A stretch of 5,085 nt of DNA from Geodermatophilaceae bacterium (GTDB lineage Bacteria > Actinomycetota > Actinomycetes > Mycobacteriales > Geodermatophilaceae): positions 1 to 5,085 of the forward strand of contig JACCTM010000078.1 of the NCBI GenBank assembly GCA_013812385.1, given 5' to 3'. This document shows, piece by piece, positions 1 to 5,085 of this stretch. The position numbers and the translations under genes were made by a program. Within the stretch, counting starts at the first letter, position 1. Each line of letters starts with the position of its first letter. The notes under the pieces were generated by a model. It was not told where the DNA came from, made no database searches, and saw only the letters and a list, made by a program, of their open reading frames with translations.

Positions 1-107
1 TCGCCCTCGTTCTCCCGGTCGCGGTCGTCCACGACCACCACGGCACGACCAGCCGCGATCTCAGCGACGGCCTGCTCAACGGTGCCGAACGTAATGGGCT
101 CGCTCAT
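1..107 (-). CDS. ribBA: 3,4-dihydroxy-2-butanone 4-phosphate synthase, N-terminal fragment (RibB or RibBA), cut by the window edge
   Basis: Only the first 35 codons are present. They begin with ATG at 107 and remain open to the left edge. The protein starts MSEPITFGTVEQAVAEIA and residues 21-35 read AVVVVDDRDRENEG, the conserved N-terminal signature of DHBP synthase, whose acidic residues bind the catalytic magnesium. In this family the enzyme converts ribulose 5-phosphate to formate and 3,4-dihydroxy-2-butanone 4-phosphate, the four-carbon donor for lumazine synthase. In actinobacteria the protein at this position is usually a fusion with GTP cyclohydrolase II (RibBA), but the fusion part lies outside the window, so a stand-alone RibB is possible. 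The start overlaps the ribE stop as ATGA. I see no Shine-Dalgarno in front of it, which fits translational coupling to ribE. The family call is firm; the fused or single-domain state is inference. Confidence 0.9.
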   Translation of the reverse strand, partial: MSEPITFGTVEQAVAEIAAGRAVVVVDDRDRENEG

Positions 108-736
108 GAGTGCAGCGCCGGATCGACCAGGCGTTCGACATACTTGGCGATCACGTCCACCTCGAGGTTGACCGCGTCGCCAGGCTGCCGAAACCCCAGA
201 GTGGTGCGTTCAAGGGTGGTCGGGATCAACGAGACCTCGAACCAGGCACCGGAATTCGGCCCGCCGCTGGCCGTACCCTCGCTCAACCCGGAAACGGTCA
301 GCGAAATGCCGTCCACCGCGATCGAGCCCTTGTGCACGACGTAGCGCGACAGGTCCGGCGGCAGCCCGACTCGTACGACATCCCAACGTTTCCCGGACGT
401 CCGGGAGAGCACCGTCCCGACGCCATCGACGTGACCCTGCACGATGTGCCCGCCCAGGCGAGTGCTCGCGGTGACGGCTCGTTCCAGATTCACCCGGTCA
501 CCGGTACCCGCGCCGGTCAGAGCCGACCGCTGCAAGGTCTCGGCCATCACATCGGCGGTGAAGGAGCCGTCTCCGGGCAGTTCAGCCACGGTGAGGCAGA
601 CCCCGTTCACGGCCACCGAGTCACCTTCGCGGAGGTCATCGAGCACCGTCCCGGCACGCACGCGCAACCTCGCTGAGTCGGCGAGGTTCTCGCGTTGCAT
701 GACCTCGCCGAGTTCCTCGATGATTCCGGTGAACAT
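104..736 (-). CDS. ribE: Riboflavin synthase, alpha chain
   Basis: A 210-residue protein, the usual length for this enzyme. It dismutates two molecules of 6,7-dimethyl-8-ribityllumazine to riboflavin and 5-amino-6-ribitylamino-uracil in the cytosol, and family members act as trimers. Two lumazine-binding repeats are clear: the first (about 1-95) opens with MFTGIIEELG and holds GDSVAVNGVCLTV at 39-50; the second (about 96-195) begins GGHIVQGHVDGVG and holds GSIAVDGISLTV at 137-148, then IPTTLERTTL at 171-180. A glycine- and serine-rich stretch at 152-163 lengthens a loop in the second repeat. ATG at 736 is chosen because MFTGII is the conserved N-terminus and a strong GAGGAG precedes it. The frame is open 16 codons further upstream, but that part is an arginine- and proline-rich run overlapping the ribD end. 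The gene starts 4 nt after the ribD stop, and its TGA overlaps the next start. Also called ribC in some species. Confidence 0.97.
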   Translation of the reverse strand: MFTGIIEELGEVMQRENLADSARLRVRAGTVLDDLREGDSVAVNGVCLTVAELPGDGSFTADVMAETLQRSALTGAGTGDRVNLERAVTASTRLGGHIVQGHVDGVGTVLSRTSGKRWDVVRVGLPPDLSRYVVHKGSIAVDGISLTVSGLSEGTASGGPNSGAWFEVSLIPTTLERTTLGFRQPGDAVNLEVDVIAKYVERLVDPALHS

Positions 737-740
737 GTGC

Positions 741-1820
741 CTACTCCTCGGTGGCCGCTTCGGCCGCTTTCTCCTGGGACGCAAAGACAGCAGTGACCCG
801 TACGTCTGCTCCGACCAGTCTCAGATCCTCCACGACCAGACGAAGCGCCTGGGCGATGCCGGTGATGCCCAGGTCACCCACCACAGTAGGTCCGGCGCCC
901 AGCAGCGCCGGGGCGAGATATCCCACAACCCGATCGACGTACCCGGCCTCCAAGAAGGCTGTCGCGAGGGTGGGTCCTCCTTCGAGCAGTACGGCTCGTA
1001 CGCCGCCCTCGTACAGCGCACTCAACGCGTCGGGTAGCGCATCACGGGACACGAAGAAGGGCGCGCTCTGATCGAGCACCCGAGCATCGGACGGGATGCG
1101 GCCTCGGCGATCGAAGACGACCCGAACCTTCTGCGCAGCGACCAGCTCTCCCGACTCGTTCCGGATGGTCAAGTGCGGGTCGTCGGTCAGGACGGTCCCG
1201 GAGCCGACGATCACTGCATCGACTTCGGCGCGCAGCCGGTGGACGTCGGCGCGGGCAGGCGCCGAGGTGATCCACCGGCTGCTTCCGTCTGCGGCGGCAA
1301 CCCGTCCGTCGAGGGTTGCGGCGTACTTCCAGGTGACGTGCGGACGGCCCAGCTCGGTGGCGGTAAGCCATCGGCCCAGCGCCGAGCGGCGGACCTCGTC
1401 GTGCAGCTGGCCGCCGACGACGTCGATTCCGCGGGTGCGCAGGACCTCTGCTCCCCCGCCGGCCACCGGGTTGGGATCGGGCGATCCGAACACCACCCGG
1501 GTAATGCCGGCCGCGAGGATGGCTTCGGTGCAGGGTCCGGTGCGCCCATGGTGGGCACAGGGCTCCAGGCTGGCAATCAGAGTGCCGCCTGCGGCCGCGG
1601 AGCCGGCTTGGATCAGGGCGACGACCTCGGCATGTGCCTTGCCAGGCGGTTGAGTGGCTCCACCCCCGACCAGCTGACCGGAGCGATCGAGGACGACCGC
1701 GCCGACGGGCGGATTCGGGCTGGTCGAACCAGCGGCGGCATCCCCGATGGCCAGACATCGGCGTAGGGACTCCAGTTCGGAGGCGTCGATCTCCCCACCG
1801 CTGTCAGCGCGAGCGTTCAC
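741..1820 (-). CDS. ribD: Bifunctional diaminohydroxyphosphoribosylaminopyrimidine deaminase / 5-amino-6-(5-phosphoribosylamino)uracil reductase
   Basis: A 359-residue protein, normal length for bifunctional RibD (RibG). It performs the second and third steps from GTP towards riboflavin: deamination of the pyrimidine, then NADPH-dependent reduction of the ribosyl group. The N-terminal cytidine-deaminase-like domain (about 12-150) has SPNPPVGAVV at 34-43, the zinc and catalytic HAE at 63-65, and PCAHHGRTGPC at 87-97, with C88 and C97 as the other zinc ligands. The C-terminal DHFR-like reductase domain (about 158-348) shows KYAATLDGRVA at 165-175, SRWITS at 181-186, VGSGTVLTDDP at 205-215 and LLEGGPTL at 278-285. 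The start is GTG at 1820, overlapping the rpe stop as GTGA. There is no clear Shine-Dalgarno, which suggests translational coupling to rpe. The frame stays open upstream to 2285 inside rpe, but that extension resembles no part of RibD. The last ten residues are an alanine- and glutamate-rich tail. Confidence 0.96.
   Translation of the reverse strand: MNARADSGGEIDASELESLRRCLAIGDAAAGSTSPNPPVGAVVLDRSGQLVGGGATQPPGKAHAEVVALIQAGSAAAGGTLIASLEPCAHHGRTGPCTEAILAAGITRVVFGSPDPNPVAGGGAEVLRTRGIDVVGGQLHDEVRRSALGRWLTATELGRPHVTWKYAATLDGRVAAADGSSRWITSAPARADVHRLRAEVDAVIVGSGTVLTDDPHLTIRNESGELVAAQKVRVVFDRRGRIPSDARVLDQSAPFFVSRDALPDALSALYEGGVRAVLLEGGPTLATAFLEAGYVDRVVGYLAPALLGAGPTVVGDLGITGIAQALRLVVEDLRLVGADVRVTAVFASQEKAAEAATEE
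744..749 (-). promoter_or_regulatory. Shine-Dalgarno of ribE
   Basis: The minus strand reads GAGGAG, separated by 7 nt from the ATG at 736. It lies inside the last codons of ribD. It is the strongest ribosome binding site in the window, and it settles the ribE start against the longer open frame that begins at 784. Confidence 0.8.
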
Positions 1821-2494
1821 CCGACCGCCGGCGTGCGCTGCCCGAAGGCTCGCACGGCCTGAGCGCGCAGTCCCTCGACCGCGGCGCTGGGATCGTCGGC
1901 ACCATAGACGGCCGAGCCGGCGACGAAGACGTCCGCTCCAGCCTCGGCGGCCTGCTCGATGGTGTCCGCGCTGACCCCGCCGTCCACTTCGATGAACAGC
2001 TTCAGGTGACCGGTCTGCACCAGCGCGCGGGCCTGGCGGACCTTCGGCAAGACGTCGGCGATGAAGCTCTGGCCGCCGAAACCCGGCTCCACTGTCATCA
2101 CCAGCAGCGTGTCGTACTCGGTGAGGATGTCGAGGTAGGGCTCCAACGGCGTACCCGGCTTGAGCGCCAGGCCGGCCAACGCTCCGGCCGACCGCAGCGC
2201 GCGCGCGACCTGCACCGGATCGTGGGCCGCCTCGACGTGGATGGTCACGTTCCGAGCACCAGCTTCTGCGTACGGCGGTGCCCACCGGTCCGGATCGTCG
2301 ATCATCAGGTGACAGTCGAGCGGGATGTCGGTAGCCGCGTGCAGGCTCTGTACGACCGGCAGGCCGAGCGTGAGATTCGGGACGAAGTGCGCGTCCATCA
2401 CGTCGACGTGCAGCCAGTCAGCCGTGGAGACGGCGGCGGCCTCCTCGGCCAGCCGCGCAAAGTCGGCCGAAAGGATGCTGGGCGCGATCATCAT
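1817..2494 (-). CDS. rpe: Ribulose-phosphate 3-epimerase
   Basis: A 225-residue TIM-barrel enzyme that interconverts D-ribulose 5-phosphate and D-xylulose 5-phosphate in the pentose phosphate pathway. The family signature is complete: IAPSILSADFARL at 3-15, then HVDVMDAHFVPN at 29-40 with metal ligands H29 and D31, CHLMI at 61-65 with H62, KPGTP at 112-116, VEPGFGGQ at 135-142, and EVDGG at 169-173 with D171. D31 and D171 are the expected acid-base pair. The phosphate-binding AGSAVYG is at 192-198. I chose ATG at 2494 because GGAG lies 9 nt upstream and family proteins begin close to IAPSIL. GTG at 2509 (five more residues, weak ribosome binding site) and ATG at 2491 are alternatives. It overlaps ribD by 4 nt and sits after the only real gap in the cluster. 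Its substrate is also that of DHBP synthase, a plausible reason for its place beside the rib genes. Confidence 0.96.
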   Translation of the reverse strand: MMIAPSILSADFARLAEEAAAVSTADWLHVDVMDAHFVPNLTLGLPVVQSLHAATDIPLDCHLMIDDPDRWAPPYAEAGARNVTIHVEAAHDPVQVARALRSAGALAGLALKPGTPLEPYLDILTEYDTLLVMTVEPGFGGQSFIADVLPKVRQARALVQTGHLKLFIEVDGGVSADTIEQAAEAGADVFVAGSAVYGADDPSAAVEGLRAQAVRAFGQRTPAVG

Positions 2495-2503
2495 CCGGCT
2501 TGG

Positions 2504-2507
2504 CTCC
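2504..2507 (-). promoter_or_regulatory. Shine-Dalgarno of rpe
   Basis: The minus strand reads GGAG (within GTGGAGCC), 9 nt before the ATG at 2494. It overlaps the alternative GTG start at 2509, which has no comparable purine-rich site in front of it, so it favours the shorter protein. Confidence 0.5.
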
Positions 2508-2517
2508 ACGAAAGCGG

Positions 2518-2523
2518 AGTGTA
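2518..2523 (-). promoter_or_regulatory. Possible -10 element of an internal promoter for rpe and the rib genes
   Basis: The minus strand reads TACACT, fitting the TAnnnT pattern of actinobacterial housekeeping promoters. Transcription would begin near 2511, giving a leader of about 17 nt before ATG 2494. No good TTGACA-like -35 lies 16-19 nt upstream (best is around AGGTCG), so this is a weak candidate. It is listed because the gap in an otherwise close-packed gene row is where a second promoter would be expected. Confidence 0.22.
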
Positions 2524-2573
2524 GTGAGCGTGGGCTTGCTCGACCTGGCCACGATAGCGGCGTTGCCGTTCGG

Positions 2574-2603
2574 GACCGGATGGACCGTACGGACCTTCCG
2601 GTC
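2574..2603. repeat. Inverted repeat in the rsmB-rpe gap
   Basis: The plus strand has GACCGGA at 2574-2580 and its exact reverse complement TCCGGTC at 2597-2603, separated by 16 nt. The spacer contains the 8-bp palindrome CCGTACGG at 2585-2592, so the element has nested symmetry. In RNA it could form a 7-bp GC-rich hairpin; as DNA it could be an operator. No T-run follows on the minus strand, so it is not a classical terminator. The function is unknown, and GC-rich DNA yields such repeats by chance fairly often. Confidence 0.4.
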
Positions 2604-2618
2604 GTCTCTGGTCGCGGA

Positions 2619-2640
2619 CCTGACCTGAGCGCTGGTCAGG
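2619..2640 (-). terminator. Hairpin overlapping the rsmB stop codon, terminator- or attenuator-like
   Basis: CCTGACC at 2619-2625 and GGTCAGG at 2634-2640 are perfect 7-bp inverted arms around an 8-nt loop. The TGA stop of rsmB (2638-2636) lies inside the first arm of the transcript. No U-tract follows, so it does not meet the rule for a rho-independent terminator. Hairpins without U-runs have been proposed to act in actinobacteria, and it could instead mark an RNA processing or 3'-end stabilising site between the translation genes and rpe-rib. The repeat is plain in the sequence; the role is inference. Confidence 0.35.
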
Positions 2641-4072
2641 AAACCCGCAGCAGGGCCAGGAACATCGCATCCGTCCCGTGCCGATGCGGCCACAACTGTA
2701 CGAACGGTCCTGCCCCGAGCGAGGGCATCTCCGGCAGCGCCGTACGTGCATCGATCGGGCTCACCCCGCCGCGATTGATAGCCCACTGCACGATCTCGAC
2801 GGTCTCTGCCGGATGCGGGGAGCAGGTGACGTAGCCGACCACCCCTCCGGGTCGTGCTGCGGTCACGGCGGCGGCCAGCAGGTCGCGTTGCAGCTCGACC
2901 AGATCGTCGACGTCAGCCGGGCTCCGACGCCAACGCGCATCCGGACGCCGACGCAGGGCTCCGAGTCCTGAACAGGGCGCGTCGACCAGCACCCGATCCG
3001 CGAAGCCGGTGCGCCACGGCGCGGCCAGGCCATCCGCACTGACCACAGCGACCGGCTGACCCCTAGTTGCCTGGGCGACGAGCTGCGCCCGATGCGGTGC
3101 CCGGTCGGCGGCCAGGATCCGTACGTCGTCGCCGGCCAACACCGCCAGCAGCGCCGCCTTGCCGCCGGGGCCGGCACACAGGTCCAACCACCAGCCGGTG
3201 GGCTCGCCGTCGCCCAGAGCCGCGCCGGCAAGAGCCAGTGCCATCAGCTGGCTGCCCTCGTCCTGTACGCCGGCCCGGCGATCGCGGATCTCGGCGAAGG
3301 AGTGCGGCGAGCCGCCGCCGGGCAGCCGGACCGCGTACGGCGACCACGGTCCCGGCTCGCCGCCTACCTGGCTCACCAGTTCGTCGCGGGCGATCCGCCG
3401 GGCGACGAGGTGCACGATCGGGCGTTCATTGTTCGCGGCCAGTGCCGCCCCGAGCTCGGCAACGTCCGGACCCAAAGCATCTGCGATCGCGCGCACGATC
3501 CACTCCGGATGGGCGTGCCGCAGGGAGAGTCCGGTCACCGAGATCTCGCGGGCGTCATCCTCATCTGCTGAACCAGCAGTCGGGGCCAGCTCGGTGATCC
3601 ACCCTTCGAGATCGCGCTTGCTGACCTTACGCAGCACCGCATTCACCAGTCGAGCCGGTCCTTCACCGACGACCGAACCCGCGAGGTTGACCGTCGCGGC
3701 CACCGCCGCGTACGCCGGTATCCGGGTACGCAGGATCTGGTAGGCGCCCAAGCGGAGGACGTCCAGGACCGGCGGGTCCAGGTCGGCAGGTGGCCGCCGG
3801 TCCAGGCACCGGGCCAGGATCGCGTCGAGTGTGCCCTGCCAGCGGACGGTGCCGTACCCGAGTTCGGTGGCTAGCGCTGCGTCGCGCTCGTCCAACCGGG
3901 CCTGTTCGAGCAGCCCAGGCAGCGTCAGGTTGGCGTAGGCGCCGCGTTCGCGGATGGCTGCGAGCAGGTCCAGGGCTATTCGGCGCGGCGGATCAGGAGT
4001 CCGCCGTGGTGGTGTTGGCCGGCGTTTCGGTGGACGACGGTTGGCGTTGCGACCGCGCTCGGGTGGGGGCAT
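2636..4072 (-). CDS. rsmB: 16S rRNA (cytosine967-C5)-methyltransferase RsmB (Fmu/Sun family)
   Basis: A 478-residue SAM-dependent enzyme that in this family methylates C967 of 16S rRNA. An arginine- and proline-rich basic tail (about 1-31), common in actinobacterial members, precedes a helical NusB-like RNA-binding domain (about 32-160: AYANLTLPGLL, LATELGYGTVRW, LDVLRLGAYQILRTRIPAYAAV, RLVNAVLRKV). An acidic linker near 165-176 follows. The Rossmann methyltransferase domain (about 220-478) has the SAM loop DLCAGPGGK at 297-305, acidic D323 probably for the SAM ribose, motif IV DAPCSGLGALRRRPDARWR starting at 364 with C367, and motif VI VTCSPHPAET starting at 415 with C417. C417 is expected to be the nucleophile and C367 to aid enzyme release. 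The C-terminus HRHGTDAMF is conserved, so the gene is complete. ATG at 4072 lies 5 nt after the fmt stop with only a weak ribosome binding site, consistent with co-transcription. Confidence 0.96.
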   Translation of the reverse strand: MPPPERGRNANRRPPKRRPTPPRRTPDPPRRIALDLLAAIRERGAYANLTLPGLLEQARLDERDAALATELGYGTVRWQGTLDAILARCLDRRPPADLDPPVLDVLRLGAYQILRTRIPAYAAVAATVNLAGSVVGEGPARLVNAVLRKVSKRDLEGWITELAPTAGSADEDDAREISVTGLSLRHAHPEWIVRAIADALGPDVAELGAALAANNERPIVHLVARRIARDELVSQVGGEPGPWSPYAVRLPGGGSPHSFAEIRDRRAGVQDEGSQLMALALAGAALGDGEPTGWWLDLCAGPGGKAALLAVLAGDDVRILAADRAPHRAQLVAQATRGQPVAVVSADGLAAPWRTGFADRVLVDAPCSGLGALRRRPDARWRRSPADVDDLVELQRDLLAAAVTAARPGGVVGYVTCSPHPAETVEIVQWAINRGGVSPIDARTALPEMPSLGAGPFVQLWPHRHGTDAMFLALLRVS

Positions 4073-4077
4073 CTCGA

Positions 4078-5016
4078 TCAGCCCAATCGTTGACCGGGTG
4101 ACAGGCGAGCACCGCGCGCCCAGTCAGCTGCCGCCATCGGTCGGCGACCCGGGGCGCGGATCTCGCCGAGTTCGACCGGAGTGCTGGCGGTTCCGACCAG
4201 CACGGCGTGCTTGCCGACACTGAGTTCACCGGGACCGAGCTGGGCCGAACTCTGCGCTGTCGGTGGGACAAGGCGGACCGGTCCTAGACCCAGCCGCTCG
4301 TTGTTGAGCAGCGTCCACGCGCCCGGTGTCGGTGTACAGCCTCGGATCCGCCGATCGAGGATCCCCGCCGGGAGTCGCCAGTCCACATGTGCATCCTCCG
4401 TAGACAGTTTGGGAGCCAGACTCACACCGTCAGTGGGCTGGCGGGCAGGCTGCAGTGTCCCGGCCTGCAGACCGTCCAGGGTGTCGACCAGCAGCCGAGC
4501 ACCGGCCGTGGCGAGCCGGTCAAGGAGGTCGCCCGCGGTGTCCCGCGCTCGGATCGGCTCGGTCAGTACGCCGAAGACCGGTCCGGTGTCCAGACCCTCC
4601 TCGAGCCGGAACGTGGTGGCTCCGGTCACGTCGTCACCGGCCATGATCGCGCGCTGCACCGGTGCGGCACCGCGCCAGGCCGGAAGCAGGGAGAAATGCA
4701 GGTTGATCCAACCGTGGCCCGGGATCTCCAGGGCGTCGGTGGGGATCAGCGCGCCGTAGGCCACCACCGGGCAGGCATCCGGTGCCAGCGCCGCCAACCT
4801 CTCGAGGAACTCCGGATCCTTCGGTCGTACGGGCCGCAGGACTGGGACGCCCAGTTCTTCGGCCCGACAAGCTACCGGGGAACTTCCGGCGTGCCGACCA
4901 CGCCCGCTGCGCGCGTCCGGCCGGGTCACGACCGCCAGGAGCTCGTGGTGGGAGGCATCGATCGCATTCAGCGCAGGCAGCGCCGGTTCCGGCGTACCGG
5001 CAAAGACCAGTCTCAT
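4078..5016 (-). CDS. fmt: Methionyl-tRNA formyltransferase
   Basis: A 312-residue protein, typical length. It transfers a formyl group from 10-formyltetrahydrofolate to methionyl-tRNA(fMet), enabling bacterial translation initiation. The N-terminal formyltransferase domain (about 1-185) starts MRLVFAGTPEPALPAL and has TRPDARSGRGR at 31-41 (the loop contacting the tRNA acceptor end in the family), VAYGALIP at 85-92, and WINLHFSLLPAWRGAAPVQ at 103-121. The catalytic set is intact: N105, H107 and D143 (in EEGLDTGPV) correspond to N106, H108 and D144 of E. coli. The C-terminal OB-fold-like tRNA-binding domain (about 200-312) has the conserved APKLSTEDAHVDW and RRIRGCTPTPGAW and ends with AADWARGARLSPGQRLG. 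ATG at 5016 is chosen because the family begins at this motif. The frame is open to the right edge, but no start codon occurs there. No Shine-Dalgarno is visible, so translation may be coupled to an upstream gene. Confidence 0.97.
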   Translation of the reverse strand: MRLVFAGTPEPALPALNAIDASHHELLAVVTRPDARSGRGRHAGSSPVACRAEELGVPVLRPVRPKDPEFLERLAALAPDACPVVAYGALIPTDALEIPGHGWINLHFSLLPAWRGAAPVQRAIMAGDDVTGATTFRLEEGLDTGPVFGVLTEPIRARDTAGDLLDRLATAGARLLVDTLDGLQAGTLQPARQPTDGVSLAPKLSTEDAHVDWRLPAGILDRRIRGCTPTPGAWTLLNNERLGLGPVRLVPPTAQSSAQLGPGELSVGKHAVLVGTASTPVELGEIRAPGRRPMAAADWARGARLSPGQRLG

Positions 5017-5085
5017 CCGTGGCGACGGCGGCGGCGGGGAGCACGGGATGTCGTCATCGTTTGGCAGGGTACGGGCGTGCCCATC
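5013..5085 (-). other. Right-edge stretch, possibly the 3' end of a gene upstream of fmt
   Basis: One minus-strand frame is open from the edge and stops with TGA at 5015-5013, giving an ATGA overlap with fmt. Its last residues would be MTTSRAPRRRRRHG, a basic tail I cannot assign to a family. A second frame ends earlier at TGA 5056-5054 with WARPYPAKR, leaving 37 nt before fmt. The third is the fmt frame, open without a start codon. About 70 nt is too short to choose. The overlap style matches two other junctions here, and fmt lacks a ribosome binding site, which mildly favours the first reading. In related genomes def or priA often precedes fmt, but nothing here identifies either. No convincing promoter is visible in this stretch. 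Confidence 0.3.

Noticed and set aside
737..784. Longer ribE starting at 784
   Set aside because: The extra 16 residues are an arginine- and proline-rich run read from the ribD end. The conserved N-terminus MFTGII and the GAGGAG site fix the start at 736.
1821..2285. Upstream extension of the ribD frame by 155 codons inside rpe
   Set aside because: The frame is open only because GC-rich DNA has few stops. The added residues resemble no deaminase or epimerase sequence and lie fully within rpe. RibD homology begins after the GTG at 1820, which makes a GTGA overlap with rpe.
1634..2524. Long plus-strand open frame (296 codons) opposite rpe and ribD
   Set aside because: It is antisense to two well-supported enzymes, is rich in R, G and H as expected for a shadow frame, and has no recognisable motif.
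2495..2635. FMN riboswitch in the rsmB-rpe gap, suggested by GACCGG-like strings
   Set aside because: The gap is about 141 nt and lacks the RFN blocks I would expect (AGGGTGAAATTCCC-like and GATTCGGTG-like strings). Only a short GACCGG similarity is present.
2636..2760. Frameshift or truncation at the rsmB 3' end, considered because another frame stays open into the gap
   Set aside because: RsmB ends with the conserved LWPHRHGTDAMF stretch followed by a few residues, as family members do, so the protein is complete.
3067..3743. Plus-strand open frames opposite rsmB
   Set aside because: Low-complexity arginine-, proline- and serine-rich translations, antisense to conserved RsmB motifs; typical shadows in high-GC DNA.

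Overview
The window is high-GC DNA coding almost entirely on the minus strand. It looks like a chromosomal segment of an actinobacterium: GC-rich third codon positions, GTG used as a start, and the gene order fmt, rsmB, rpe, ribD, ribE, ribBA. This is the known actinobacterial linkage of translation genes, ribulose-phosphate epimerase and riboflavin synthesis. The protein sequences resemble the mycobacterial counterparts as I remember them, but no species can be named without a search.

Reading in the direction of transcription (right to left): a short stretch at the right edge may be the end of an upstream gene that overlaps fmt. fmt (methionyl-tRNA formyltransferase) is followed after 5 nt by rsmB (16S rRNA m5C967 methyltransferase). 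A gap of about 141 nt follows, the only real intergenic space, holding two inverted repeats and a weak promoter candidate. Then come rpe, ribD (overlapping rpe by 4 nt), ribE (4 nt after ribD, with a strong Shine-Dalgarno), and the first 35 codons of a DHBP synthase gene (ribB or ribBA, overlapping ribE by 4 nt), which runs off the left edge.

The genes fall into two functional blocks. fmt and rsmB serve translation: initiator tRNA formylation and ribosomal RNA modification. rpe interconverts ribulose 5-phosphate and xylulose 5-phosphate. Ribulose 5-phosphate is the substrate of the DHBP synthase at the left edge, so rpe has a metabolic link to the rib genes. RibD carries out the deamination and reduction steps after GTP cyclohydrolase II, DHBP synthase makes the four-carbon unit, and RibE makes riboflavin from lumazine. 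Lumazine synthase (ribH) is not in the window and would be expected just beyond the left edge.

All five complete genes keep their catalytic motifs, and I see no frameshift, mobile element, CRISPR array or RNA gene. This is an ordinary housekeeping region and I found no convincing new system. The most checkable oddities are the hairpin overlapping the rsmB stop codon and other structure in the rsmB-rpe gap, the lack of an FMN riboswitch next to the rib genes, and the unresolved right edge.
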